From contig LS998015.1 in assembly GCA_900498245.1 (NCBI GenBank), positions 2,592,927 through 2,641,646 of the forward strand: a stretch of 48,720 bases of DNA, in the 5' to 3' direction. Made by a program: the position numbers and the translations under genes. This document shows positions 8,305 to 15,947 of the stretch, in pieces. Position 1 is the stretch's first letter. Every line of letters begins with the position of its first letter. Below the pieces are notes generated by a model. It was not told where the DNA came from. It was given only the letters and a program-made list of their open reading frames with translations, and ran no database searches. The stretch is from Candidatus Zixiibacteriota bacterium. Its GTDB lineage: Bacteria > Zixibacteria > MSB-5A5 > GN15 > PGXB01.

Positions 8305-9144
8305 ATGATCCATAGCAAACTACCTCACATCTGGTTTCTGGTCGGAATAATGCTTATGGCAGGATGCGCCACGGAGAAAAAGGAAGTTCGTCTGGCGTTC
8401 AAATTCCGTCCTAATCAGAAAAGACAATACAGTAACGAAGTCAAGGTGTCATCGAAGACTTTTGAATCGGGAAGAGTGGTAAGGACCGGCGCCAATTCTT
8501 ATAAGACCAATATAAATGAAGACGTCGTCAGTTTGGCCGACAGCGGACAGGCCCGTATTCGTCTGACCGACATTATCGAAGTGCCATCTCGGAAAGATTC
8601 GGAATTGGCCAAAGCCGATCCCCGCCAGGAGGAATGGTCGCTGGAATATTTGATGGCGCCTAATGGCAAGGTCCTGGAGCTGTATCCCTCCGATTCACTA
8701 AGTACAGAACTGGTGACTTTTTATAAGAATTACTATGAGCAGGCCCTTCCGGTATTTCCCCAAAATCCGGTTTCGGAAGGATACAGTTGGAGCCAATCGG
8801 TTAAGTTGATTGTCAAGAACGAAGGGACAACGCGGGCGGAAACTACCTATCGGGTACGAGCGCTGGTTCGCGAGGCCGGATATGACTGCGCCGTGATTGA
8901 ATACCAGGGGAATTTGGTGCTTCCGTTTCGAGGGACCGATAAAGAAGGGGCTCTCGTCATAAAACTGGAGCGAATAAATTCCGACGGCAAAATCTATTTC
9001 GCCTACCGCGAGGGAATGATTGTTCGTCAGGAAGAAACCTACACGATCGAGTCGGAGGGAACGCGCAGTTTGAATGGCGCCACCAAGGAGTATAAAGAAA
9101 CCGGCACCAGATTCAATTCCCTGATATTGACCGCCAATGATTAG
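8305..9144 (+). CDS. Lipoprotein of unknown function, possibly DUF6263-like
   Basis: A 279-residue predicted lipoprotein with an N-terminal hydrophobic stretch and lipobox LMAGC (Cys21). The mature part is mixed beta-rich sequence with segments such as LEYLMAPNGKVLELYPSD and PVFPQNPVSEGYSWSQ, which resemble DUF6263-type envelope proteins; the family assignment is tentative. The start codon directly follows the anti-sigma stop codon, implying translational coupling. Being the third gene of a sigma/anti-sigma operon suggests a link to envelope sensing or that it is a target of the sigma factor, but no function is established. A terminator follows. Confidence 0.75.
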   Translation: MIHSKLPHIWFLVGIMLMAGCATEKKEVRLAFKFRPNQKRQYSNEVKVSSKTFESGRVVRTGANSYKTNINEDVVSLADSGQARIRLTDIIEVPSRKDSELAKADPRQEEWSLEYLMAPNGKVLELYPSDSLSTELVTFYKNYYEQALPVFPQNPVSEGYSWSQSVKLIVKNEGTTRAETTYRVRALVREAGYDCAVIEYQGNLVLPFRGTDKEGALVIKLERINSDGKIYFAYREGMIVRQEETYTIESEGTRSLNGATKEYKETGTRFNSLILTAND

Positions 9145-9169
9145 ATAGCGTCCCCAAAAACCTCTAAGA

Positions 9170-9195
9170 AGCCCGGGTCATCCCCCGGGCTTTTT
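9170..9195 (+). terminator. Rho-independent terminator after sigma/anti-sigma/lipoprotein operon
   Basis: Perfect 8-bp stem AGCCCGGG (9170-9177) and CCCGGGCT (9184-9191) around a 6-base loop, followed by a T-run. It ends the 7.2-9.1 kb operon before deoB. Confidence 0.9.
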
Positions 9196-9232
9196 ATTGT
9201 CATTATAAAGAGTGATTTAGTAAATTGTCCTC

Positions 9233-10417
9233 ATGTTCAGAAGAGTTATTGTTATCGTCCTTGACGCCTGTGGGGTCGGGGAGTTACCCGATGCCGACCA
9301 TTACGGCGACAGAGGGGCATCCACAATTACGCATGTGGCGGAGGCCCTGGGCGGGTTGAAGATGCCTGTCTGCCAACATATAGGTCTGGGAAATATCGTT
9401 ACAATAAAGGGTGTGGCGCCTGATAAAAAAGCTGCCGGCGCGTGGGGGAAGATGGCGGAAAAGTCGCCGGGAAAAGATTCTACCTCGGGGCACTGGGAAA
9501 TAGGTGGAATAATTCTGGCGCAACCGTTCCCGCTATATCCGAATGGCTTTCCCCCGGAGTTGATCAGGGAATTCGAATCAAAAGCGGGCATTAGAACAAT
9601 CGGCAATCTCCCCGCCAGCGGGACCGAGATCATCAAAGAACTGGGCGAACGGCATATTAAAACCGGCGAAATTATTTTATATACATCGGCCGATTCGGTC
9701 TTTCAACTGGCGGCGCACGAAGAGATAGTCCCGCTCGAAAGGTTATATGAAATTTGCCATTTCGCGCGGGAATTGCTAAAGGGGGAGCACGCTGTCGGAA
9801 GAGTTATCGCCCGCCCGTTTATCGGCGAACCGGGAAATTTTATCAGGACAGCCCATAGGAAAGACTTTTCACTGGAGCCGCCGTCAAAGACATTCCTGGA
9901 CCTGATGAAAGAAAAGGGAATTCCGACGGTGGCGGTCGGCAAAATCGATGATTTATTCGCACGCCGGGGAATAAGCAAAGCCGTGAACGCCAAAAGCAAT
10001 ATGGAAGTTATGGAGAGGATAATGGGGGAATTGACGGTCACTCAAACCGGACTGATTTTCGCTAATTTGGTCGATTTTGATATGTTATGGGGGCATCGCA
10101 ACGATACCGAATCTTTCGGGCGGGGACTGGAGGAATTTGACCGAGCCTTGGCCGATTTAATTAAGATTGTGAGTGAGGACGACTTGCTTGTCATAACGGC
10201 CGATCATGGCTGCGATCCGACTTTGAAATATTCCACCGATCATACCCGTGAATATGTTCCGCTTCTGGCGTATAACATCCGGATGAAGATCGGTATAAGT
10301 CTTGGAACAAGAGAGAGTTTCGCCGATGTAGCTGCTACCATGAATGATATTTTCAGTCTCGGTTATGAATTCCCCGGAAAAAGTTTCTTCAAAGGTATTG
10401 TCCAAACCCTTGGATAG
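9233..10417 (+). CDS. deoB: Phosphopentomutase
   Basis: Interconverts deoxyribose (or ribose) 1-phosphate and 5-phosphate in nucleoside breakdown. The 394-residue alkaline-phosphatase-superfamily protein shows the metal ligands and nucleophile at family positions: Asp11 in VLDACGVG, Thr84 in DSTSGHWE (phosphothreonine site), Asp283 and His288 in DFDMLWGH, Asp324 and His325 in TADHGCDP, and His337 in TDHTREY. The ATG at 9233 lies 38 bases after the terminator. deoC follows after 33 bases, giving the two consecutive steps from deoxyribose 1-phosphate to glyceraldehyde 3-phosphate and acetaldehyde. Confidence 0.96.
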   Translation: MFRRVIVIVLDACGVGELPDADHYGDRGASTITHVAEALGGLKMPVCQHIGLGNIVTIKGVAPDKKAAGAWGKMAEKSPGKDSTSGHWEIGGIILAQPFPLYPNGFPPELIREFESKAGIRTIGNLPASGTEIIKELGERHIKTGEIILYTSADSVFQLAAHEEIVPLERLYEICHFARELLKGEHAVGRVIARPFIGEPGNFIRTAHRKDFSLEPPSKTFLDLMKEKGIPTVAVGKIDDLFARRGISKAVNAKSNMEVMERIMGELTVTQTGLIFANLVDFDMLWGHRNDTESFGRGLEEFDRALADLIKIVSEDDLLVITADHGCDPTLKYSTDHTREYVPLLAYNIRMKIGISLGTRESFADVAATMNDIFSLGYEFPGKSFFKGIVQTLG

Positions 10418-10450
10418 ACTTATTTTCCTCCCGTTAGAGCAAGAATATTT

Positions 10451-11110
10451 ATGATAGAAAACTTGAATCGTTATTTTGACCACTCCATTCTGAAACCGGA
10501 AACCGATCTTGAGGCGATTATAAAAATCTGCCGCGAGGCAAAGGAGCACAATTTTTTCGGTATCGCCATCAATCCCTGTTGGGTGACATTGGCCCGAAAA
10601 GAACTGGCGGGGAGTGATGTTAAGATTATTTCTGTCTCCGGCTTTCCCCTCTCGGCTAACCGAACCGACATCAAGGTAATCGAGGCGGTCAAAGGGGTCG
10701 AAGACGGCGCGGATGAGATTGATATGGTGGTCAACGTCGGATGGCTTCATTCCGGGGAGTATCGGGCCGCCGAAGAGGAAATCTATGAAGTGCGACGGAA
10801 TCTGCCGGACAATATTATTTTAAAGGTTATAATTGAAGCACCGCGGATTTCGCCGGAGGCGCAGGTGGCCGCGGTGAAGACGGTCATAAATGGCGGTGCG
10901 CAATTCGTGAAAACGGCCACCGGATTTTTCGGCGGGGCAACGGTGGAAATAGTGAAGCGATTAAAAGAGGCGGCCAAAGGTCAGGTAAAAGTGAAAGCCT
11001 CGGGTGGGATCAGAACTCTGGCCGACACCGAGGCATTGGTAGCCGCCGGGGCCGATCGGATCGGCTCCTCGGCATCGGTCGAAATAATGCGGGAATATAA
11101 TGGAAAGTAA
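10451..11110 (+). CDS. deoC: Deoxyribose-phosphate aldolase
   Basis: Splits 2-deoxyribose 5-phosphate into glyceraldehyde 3-phosphate and acetaldehyde. It is a 219-residue TIM-barrel class I aldolase. Visible catalytic residues: Asp91 in EIDMVVNVG, Schiff-base Lys154 in FVKTATGF, and Lys182 in KVKASGGIRT, matching Asp102, Lys167 and Lys201 of the E. coli enzyme. It starts 33 bases after deoB. Its last codons overlap the start of the zinc-ribbon gene by 11 bases, which ties that small gene into the operon. Confidence 0.95.
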   Translation: MIENLNRYFDHSILKPETDLEAIIKICREAKEHNFFGIAINPCWVTLARKELAGSDVKIISVSGFPLSANRTDIKVIEAVKGVEDGADEIDMVVNVGWLHSGEYRAAEEEIYEVRRNLPDNIILKVIIEAPRISPEAQVAAVKTVINGGAQFVKTATGFFGGATVEIVKRLKEAAKGQVKVKASGGIRTLADTEALVAAGADRIGSSASVEIMREYNGK

Positions 11111-11309
11111 AAGCGGCCCGGACATGGATAAACAGAACAAAAACCGTCCCCATCTCGGCATTATGTTCAAGTGCTGCAAAGTGTACTCGCGGATTTATTT
11201 GAATAAAAAGGGTGATGCCTTCGTCGGCTGGTGCCCCAAATGCGCGGCCAAACTCGAAGTCAAAGTCTCCCCGACCGGGTCCACCAAGAGGTTCTTTACG
11301 GCGGAATAA
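11100..11309 (+). CDS. Small zinc-ribbon protein, function unknown
   Basis: A 69-residue protein with a CC pair (Cys25-Cys26) in GIMFKCCKVYSRIYLN and a CPKC pair (Cys45, Cys48), likely one zinc ribbon; the conserved-looking core ends STKRFF. ATG 11100 overlaps the end of deoC by 11 bases and has GCGGGAA upstream; an alternative ATG at 11124 would avoid the overlap. It ends two bases before the archaemetzincin-like gene, so the two are probably translated together. It looks like a real conserved small protein rather than chance, because the coordinating cysteines and tight gene packing agree, but I do not recognise a named family. Confidence 0.7.
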   Translation: MESKSGPDMDKQNKNRPHLGIMFKCCKVYSRIYLNKKGDAFVGWCPKCAAKLEVKVSPTGSTKRFFTAE

Positions 11310-11311
11310 TT

Positions 11312-11854
11312 ATGGCCCTGATGAAATCAAAAGTTGTGGTGGTGCCCTTGGGCGAAGTCGATTTCATGATGGTGAACCGCCTGGCGACCAATGTCGGGCC
11401 GGTCTTCGGGCGCTCGGTCGATATTCTCAAAGGAATGAAAATGCCCGATGAGGGCCTCAATGTCATCCGCAATCAGTACTATGCCAGTAACCTCCTGGCC
11501 AAACTGGAACGGGTCAAGGCCAACCATAAGGAAATCGTCTTGGGGGTGTGCGAAGAGGATCTGTACCTTCCCGATGAACCATACATTATCGGCCATTCCG
11601 ATACCGTTTGCGGCACGGCGGTGGTCTCGCTCTTCCGGATTCGTCAGGAATTTTACGGCCTCCCCGAGGATGAATCCAAAGTCTATACCCGGCTCTTCAA
11701 GCAGGCGGTTCACCAACTGGCACATCTTTTTGATTTAACCAGTTGCCGCAATCCTCGCTGTGTCAATTATTTTTCGCAGAATATGATTGACATCGACAAT
11801 AAGGGGGAGCGATTTTGCGACATATGCAAGCGAAGTTTAGCCGAGAAAAGATGA
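11312..11854 (+). CDS. Archaemetzincin-like protein with degenerate zinc site
   Basis: A 180-residue member of the archaemetzincin (AMZ, peptidase M54) fold family by its C-terminal layout. Active AMZ enzymes carry HExxHxxGxxHCxxxxC. Here residues 134-150 read HQLAHLFDLTSCRNPRC. The two first histidines (134, 138) are kept, but the general base Glu is Gln135, Gly is Asp141 and the third zinc histidine is Ser144. The four structural cysteines (145, 150, 169, 172) survive. The N-terminal region, including VVVPLGEVDFMMVNRLATNV, fits the family. A pseudoprotease or a binding protein is therefore more likely than an active protease. ATG 11312 is two bases after the zinc-ribbon stop, and the helicase follows seven bases later. 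Confidence 0.82.
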   Translation: MALMKSKVVVVPLGEVDFMMVNRLATNVGPVFGRSVDILKGMKMPDEGLNVIRNQYYASNLLAKLERVKANHKEIVLGVCEEDLYLPDEPYIIGHSDTVCGTAVVSLFRIRQEFYGLPEDESKVYTRLFKQAVHQLAHLFDLTSCRNPRCVNYFSQNMIDIDNKGERFCDICKRSLAEKR

Positions 11855-11861
11855 TTAACCT

Positions 11862-14132
11862 ATGAATCTCCCCCAGATTCTGGAATCGTTCCGGACCGAC
11901 CCTTCGATTAAAAATAATATTGCCCACTGGGAAATCATCCCGCCGCGCGATGGTGTCTATGATGACTTCCCTGAATATCTCGATTCGAAGTTGGTGTCAC
12001 TTCTGCAGAAACGCGGCATAAACAGATTATATTCGCATCAAAGGAGCGCGGTCGATTCTATCCATGACGGCCACGACACGGTCATTGTCACCCCGACCGC
12101 TTCGGGCAAGACGCTCTGCTATAATCTTCCCGTGCTCGACAGTATCATAAAAAACAGATCGACCCGCGCCCTGTACCTCTTCCCTACCAAGGCCCTCTCG
12201 CAGGATCAACTGGCGGAATTGACCGGCTTGATCGATGCCCTCGATGTCGATATAAAAACGTACACTTTCGACGGCGACACGCCTCAGACCGCCCGAAGAT
12301 TGATCCGTTCGGCCGGGCATATCGTCGTCACCAACCCCGATATGCTTCACGCCGGGATTCTGCCGCATCATACCAAATGGATAAAACTGTTCGAAAATTT
12401 GAAGTATGTCGTAATCGACGAGATTCATCATTACCGCGGGATTTTCGGCTCGCATCTGGCAAACGTGGTGCGGCGGCTGAAACGGATCTGCGAATTTTAC
12501 GGTTCCAACCCGATCTTTATCACCTGCTCGGCGACTATCGCCAACCCGGACGAACTGGCGGAAAAAATTACCGGTCGGAAAGTTAATCTGGTGGATAACA
12601 ACGGCGCTCCTTCCGGCGAGAAACATTTTATCATTTATAATCCGCCGGTCATAAACAAGCAACTCGGTATCCGCAAATCGGCCCTGAACGAAGCGCAGGA
12701 TCTGGCCGAAAAATTTATCTCGAATCGCATTCAAACCATCATCTTCGCCCAATACCGGCTTCAGGTCGAGGTTCTTCTGACATATATGCGGGAGCGGTTC
12801 AAAGAGCCGTTCGGTAATAATATCCGGGTGGCCGGGTACCGCGGCGGGTATCTCCCGAATCAACGGCGTGATATCGAGCAGGGGCTCCGCCGCGGCGAAA
12901 TTATCGGGGTGGTTTCGACCAATGCTCTCGAACTGGGAATCGATATCGGGGCGCTCGATGTTTCCATCATCTGCGGATACCCCGGCTCCATCTCCTCGGT
13001 CTGGCAACAGGCCGGACGGGCCGGACGGCGTTCGGGGAGTTCGGTGACCATCTTTGTCGCCAACAGTTCCGCCATTAATCAGTTCCTTGCCCATAACAGT
13101 ACATATCTGCTCAAGCGGACGCCGGAGATGGGAATAATCGATCCCGACAATCTGATTATCAGCACCAACCATATCAAGTGCGCCAGTTTCGAATTGCCGT
13201 TCCATAAGGAAGAGGATTTCCGCCCCGATGGCACCGATGAAATCCTGAATTATCTCGAGGATCAAAAAATAGTCCGGCAGTCAGGCGGCAAATTTCACTG
13301 GTCATCGGAGATTTATCCGGCACAGGGTGTCTCGCTCCGATCGGCCTCGCCCGACAACTTTGTCATTCTCAATCAGACCGATAACAACCGCGTGATCGGC
13401 GAAGTCGATTACTATTCGGCCCCGATATTTTTGCACCCCGAAGCGATATACCTTCACGACGCCGAGCAGTACCAGGTCACGGAACTCGATTGGGAAGGGA
13501 AAAAGGCGTATGTCAAGGAGGCGGCGGTCGACTATTACACCGACGCCGAAACCAAATCGGATCTGAAGGTCCTTTCCGTAGCCGATGAGAAGCACGATTT
13601 TGAGGCCGTTCTCTCCTGGGGCGAAGTGACTGTCACGATGGTGACGGTGCTGTTCAAGAAAATTAAATTTCATACTCACGAAAATGTCGGCTCCGGGAAA
13701 CTGAATCTGCCGGAACTGGAACTTCACACCAACGCTTTCTGGTACGCTTTTCCGGGCGATATCCGGTTCCGCCTTAATCTCGAGGGGGAAACATTCGGCG
13801 GGGCGCTGCGCGGTCTGGCCAATATCCTCGGCAAAATCGCGCCGCTCTGGGTGATGTGCGACCCGCACGATCTCCGCTCCATTTCGCAGGTCCGCTCGCC
13901 CTTCAGCGAACTTCCGACTATTTATATTTACGAAAATATTCCTGACGGGGTCGGCTATTCCGAGAAACTGTTCAATATCTCCCACGATCTTTTCCGGGCC
14001 TGCCTGGAGCAGGTGAATGACTGCCCTTGTCAGGACGGGTGTCCGTCATGTGTCGGCCCGTCGATGGAGGTCGGCGAATCGGGCAAAGACGGTACAATCA
14101 GACTGCTCCACTATATGCTGGGCGAAAACTGA
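11862..14132 (+). CDS. DEAD/DEAH-box helicase, MrfA (YprA)/Hrq1-like, with C-terminal zinc-binding domain
   Basis: A 756-residue superfamily 2 helicase. RecA-like domain 1 has Walker A TPTASGKT (77-84), DEIH (186-189) and CSATIANP. Domain 2 has STNALELGIDIG and motif VI QQAGRAGRRSG. The C-terminal DUF1998/MZB region carries cysteines 714, 721, 723, 727 and 730, the zinc cluster typical of B. subtilis MrfA and yeast Hrq1. MrfA repairs mitomycin-type DNA lesions together with the exonuclease MrfB; no MrfB-like gene is adjacent here. It is packed seven bases behind the archaemetzincin-like gene. Function in DNA repair is inferred from family only. Confidence 0.9.
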   Translation: MNLPQILESFRTDPSIKNNIAHWEIIPPRDGVYDDFPEYLDSKLVSLLQKRGINRLYSHQRSAVDSIHDGHDTVIVTPTASGKTLCYNLPVLDSIIKNRSTRALYLFPTKALSQDQLAELTGLIDALDVDIKTYTFDGDTPQTARRLIRSAGHIVVTNPDMLHAGILPHHTKWIKLFENLKYVVIDEIHHYRGIFGSHLANVVRRLKRICEFYGSNPIFITCSATIANPDELAEKITGRKVNLVDNNGAPSGEKHFIIYNPPVINKQLGIRKSALNEAQDLAEKFISNRIQTIIFAQYRLQVEVLLTYMRERFKEPFGNNIRVAGYRGGYLPNQRRDIEQGLRRGEIIGVVSTNALELGIDIGALDVSIICGYPGSISSVWQQAGRAGRRSGSSVTIFVANSSAINQFLAHNSTYLLKRTPEMGIIDPDNLIISTNHIKCASFELPFHKEEDFRPDGTDEILNYLEDQKIVRQSGGKFHWSSEIYPAQGVSLRSASPDNFVILNQTDNNRVIGEVDYYSAPIFLHPEAIYLHDAEQYQVTELDWEGKKAYVKEAAVDYYTDAETKSDLKVLSVADEKHDFEAVLSWGEVTVTMVTVLFKKIKFHTHENVGSGKLNLPELELHTNAFWYAFPGDIRFRLNLEGETFGGALRGLANILGKIAPLWVMCDPHDLRSISQVRSPFSELPTIYIYENIPDGVGYSEKLFNISHDLFRACLEQVNDCPCQDGCPSCVGPSMEVGESGKDGTIRLLHYMLGEN

Positions 14133-14199
14133 CCGCTGCGATCCCCATAAATAGCCGCAAACATATCTATCCGCCCTTCTCGTATATTATGTGATTCTT

Positions 14200-15129
14200 A
14201 TGAAAATTGCATGGATCATGTGGGGAGTTTTTATAATTATGTCTATGGAAATACATGCGGCTGGAGTCGATTTTGATTCTCTCTGGAATTATGACAACCC
14301 GGCCGAGACCGAGAACAAGTTCCGGGAACTTCTGCCCGATATAAAAATTTCGGGCGACACCGGCTATTACGCCGAATTATTGACCCAGATCGCCCACACT
14401 CAGGGCCTGCAACAAAAGTTCGATTCCGCCCACGCGACCCTGGACACGGTGCAAAAGTTATTGGAGTCGGCGGGCGAAAGGGCCCATGTCCGGTATCTTC
14501 TGGAACGGGGCCGAGTTTTTAATTCCTCGGGCAAGGCCGCCGACGCCGTCCCGCTGTTTGCCCAAGCGTGGGAACTGGCACTAAAAGAGCATTTTGACTT
14601 CTATGCGGTCGATGCCGCCCATATGCTGGGGATCGCCGCCCCAGCCGGTCAGCAGATGGCCTGGAACGAGAAAGCGCTCGCGCTGGCCGAAAAATCAAGC
14701 GACCCGCGGGCGCGCAAGTGGCAGGGAAGTCTGTATAACAACATCGGCTGGACCTATTTCGATCAGAAAAAATATTACACGGCGCTCGACCTGTTTCAGA
14801 AGGCGGTCGATTTCCGCCGCGAGCAGGGTGCGCCGATACCGCTTCGCATCGCCGAATGGTGCGTGGCGAAAACCTACCGGATGCTGGGGAAAGTTGATAC
14901 CGCGCTGGCGATTCAGCAAAGATTGCAGAAAGAGTGGCAGGAATCAGGCGATGATAACGACGGGTATGTCTATGAAGAATTGGGGGAATGTCTTCTGGCG
15001 TTAGATCGGGCCGATGAAGCGGTGCCGCATTTTGCGAAGGCATACGAGATTTTATCGAAAGATATCTGGATGACCCGCGACGAGCCGGCGCGGCTGGAGA
15101 GACTGAAAGAACTGGGGAAAGTGAAATAA
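14200..15129 (+). CDS. Exported TPR-repeat protein
   Basis: A 309-residue protein with an N-terminal signal peptide (hydrophobic stretch IAWIMWGVFIIMSM, likely cleaved after IHA) and at least four tetratricopeptide-like helical pairs, clearest at YNNIGWTYFDQKKYYTALDLF and VYEELGECLLALDRADEAVPHF. It probably acts as a periplasmic scaffold; partner unknown. ATG 14200 is preferred over a GTG nine bases upstream because it gives a cleaner signal peptide. It starts 67 bases after the helicase and may share its transcript. It is the last gene before the repeat-rich non-coding region. Confidence 0.8.
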   Translation: MKIAWIMWGVFIIMSMEIHAAGVDFDSLWNYDNPAETENKFRELLPDIKISGDTGYYAELLTQIAHTQGLQQKFDSAHATLDTVQKLLESAGERAHVRYLLERGRVFNSSGKAADAVPLFAQAWELALKEHFDFYAVDAAHMLGIAAPAGQQMAWNEKALALAEKSSDPRARKWQGSLYNNIGWTYFDQKKYYTALDLFQKAVDFRREQGAPIPLRIAEWCVAKTYRMLGKVDTALAIQQRLQKEWQESGDDNDGYVYEELGECLLALDRADEAVPHFAKAYEILSKDIWMTRDEPARLERLKELGKVK

Positions 15130-15141
15130 GGCCGGCAAAGA

Positions 15142-15168
15142 GTCCGAACCGCAGGGGTTCGGACCTAC
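15142..15168 (-). repeat. REP-like palindrome with 5' GTAG on minus strand
   Basis: Nine-bp perfect arms GTCCGAACC (15142-15150) and GGTTCGGAC (15156-15164) around a 5-base loop. On the minus strand the hairpin is preceded by GTAG, the tetranucleotide that marks REP elements recognised by RAYT (REP-associated) transposases. Two further GTAG-headed palindromes lie at 20123-20211. Confidence 0.7.
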
Positions 15169-15188
15169 CTGCACCGTACCACACGTTA

Positions 15189-15256
15189 ATGTCATTCCGG
15201 GCTTGGCCATAAATCCAACCCCCCAATAATGTCGTTCCCGCGAAGGCGGGAATCCA
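15189..15256. repeat. Tandem GTCATTCC...GGAATCCAG-type palindromic repeats (dRS3-like)
   Basis: Two adjacent units. The first, GTCATTCCGGGCTTGGCC (from 15191), has a decayed right arm. The second is an intact hairpin, TTCCCGC (15235-15241) and GCGGGAA (15246-15252), ending AATCCAG. The sequence resembles the short ATTCCC...GGGAAT repeats dispersed in many bacterial genomes (dRS3 in Neisseria). No gene is present in 15130-15600. Confidence 0.65.
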
Positions 15257-15261
15257 GCATT

Positions 15262-15578
15262 GCCCATAACCTTTTGTCCCACAATATATGAAATAAAACG
15301 GAGCCGATTGATTTTCACCATAAATGGATGACCTGTATAGGCATTCGGGATATTTGGGTTCGCTTTCTGATACAAAAGGGGGCCCCATTTTTTGCATCTT
15401 TTCTTTCAAGCGGTTGGAGGGGTGGAGATTACGACAATATTTAAATGGGTAACGGCGCGATAATGGTCGGGCACAAGGGCCGATCGGTATTTGATAATTT
15501 ACGGACATAATTATAAACCTCGCTGTACCTATCCTCCCCGGTGACCGATTCACACCAAATTGATATCATAATTGCACC
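15262..15578 (-). repeat. 317-bp dispersed element, copy A (inverted relative to copy B)
   Basis: The minus strand of this segment aligns nearly without gaps to 19801-20117 on the plus strand. A 37-nt core is identical (15359-15395 versus 19983-20019) and the flanks are roughly 60 percent identical by eye. The core contains the near-palindrome AAAATGGGGCCCCCTTTT. A shared reading frame is open through both copies, but in about 34 aligned codons I counted similar numbers of changes at first, second and third positions, so it does not look protein-coding. The element's 3' end is followed within about 10 bases by palindromic repeats, as in copy B. Confidence 0.75.
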
Positions 15579-15658
15579 GTGCGAAATTAATCAACGACCA
15601 CCCCCAGGAGATGGCCCCAAGTCAAATATGACTTCCAAGCAGAATGAGAATGTGAAAT

Positions 15659-15720
15659 AATTCACGAATTGTTTCCAATGGAGATATTTTTCTTGACATT
15701 TTTTAAACAATTCATAAGTT
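15659..15720 (+). promoter_or_regulatory. Putative promoter with flanking inverted repeats upstream of the island genes
   Basis: TTGACA at 15693-15698, with TAAGTT 16 bases on as a weak -10. It is bracketed by a 9-bp inverted repeat GAATTGTTT (15666-15674) and AAACAATTC (15705-15713); a further AATTC-AC-GAATT palindrome lies at 15659-15670. The layout suggests a repressor-controlled promoter about 230 bases before the lipoprotein start, but the -10 is poor. The remaining 15721-15940 stretch is AT-rich and holds nothing else I recognise. Confidence 0.35.
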
Positions 15721-15947
15721 GCCAGTGAGGACATCAACCTTCAGAAATTTATCCGCAGCGGTGAGAATCATAAGATGTATTCAGTCAATAAACATGGATT
15801 GAATATCTCTTATCTTTATTGTAATATTTTTAATAATTGGTTTGCGATCTTAAATGGCCACATCTGAGGCTGGGTTTGATGTAAAGAATAGGGTTGAAAT
15901 TACCGATTTACAAAATGAACCTTCGATTATAATCGACGGAGATGACT

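Noticed and set aside
12027-13265. Minus-strand open frame of 412 codons inside the helicase gene
   Set aside because: Entirely antisense to a well-supported helicase with all motifs; no recognisable domain.
15142-15252. CRISPR array
   Set aside because: Palindromes are unlike one another and irregularly spaced; no direct repeats of constant length and no cas genes.
14519-15553. Minus-strand open frame of 344 codons across the TPR gene and element A
   Set aside because: Runs antisense through a clear TPR coding gene and repeats; composition Arg/Pro/Ser-rich as antisense frames usually are; the shared part with copy B shows no third-position bias.
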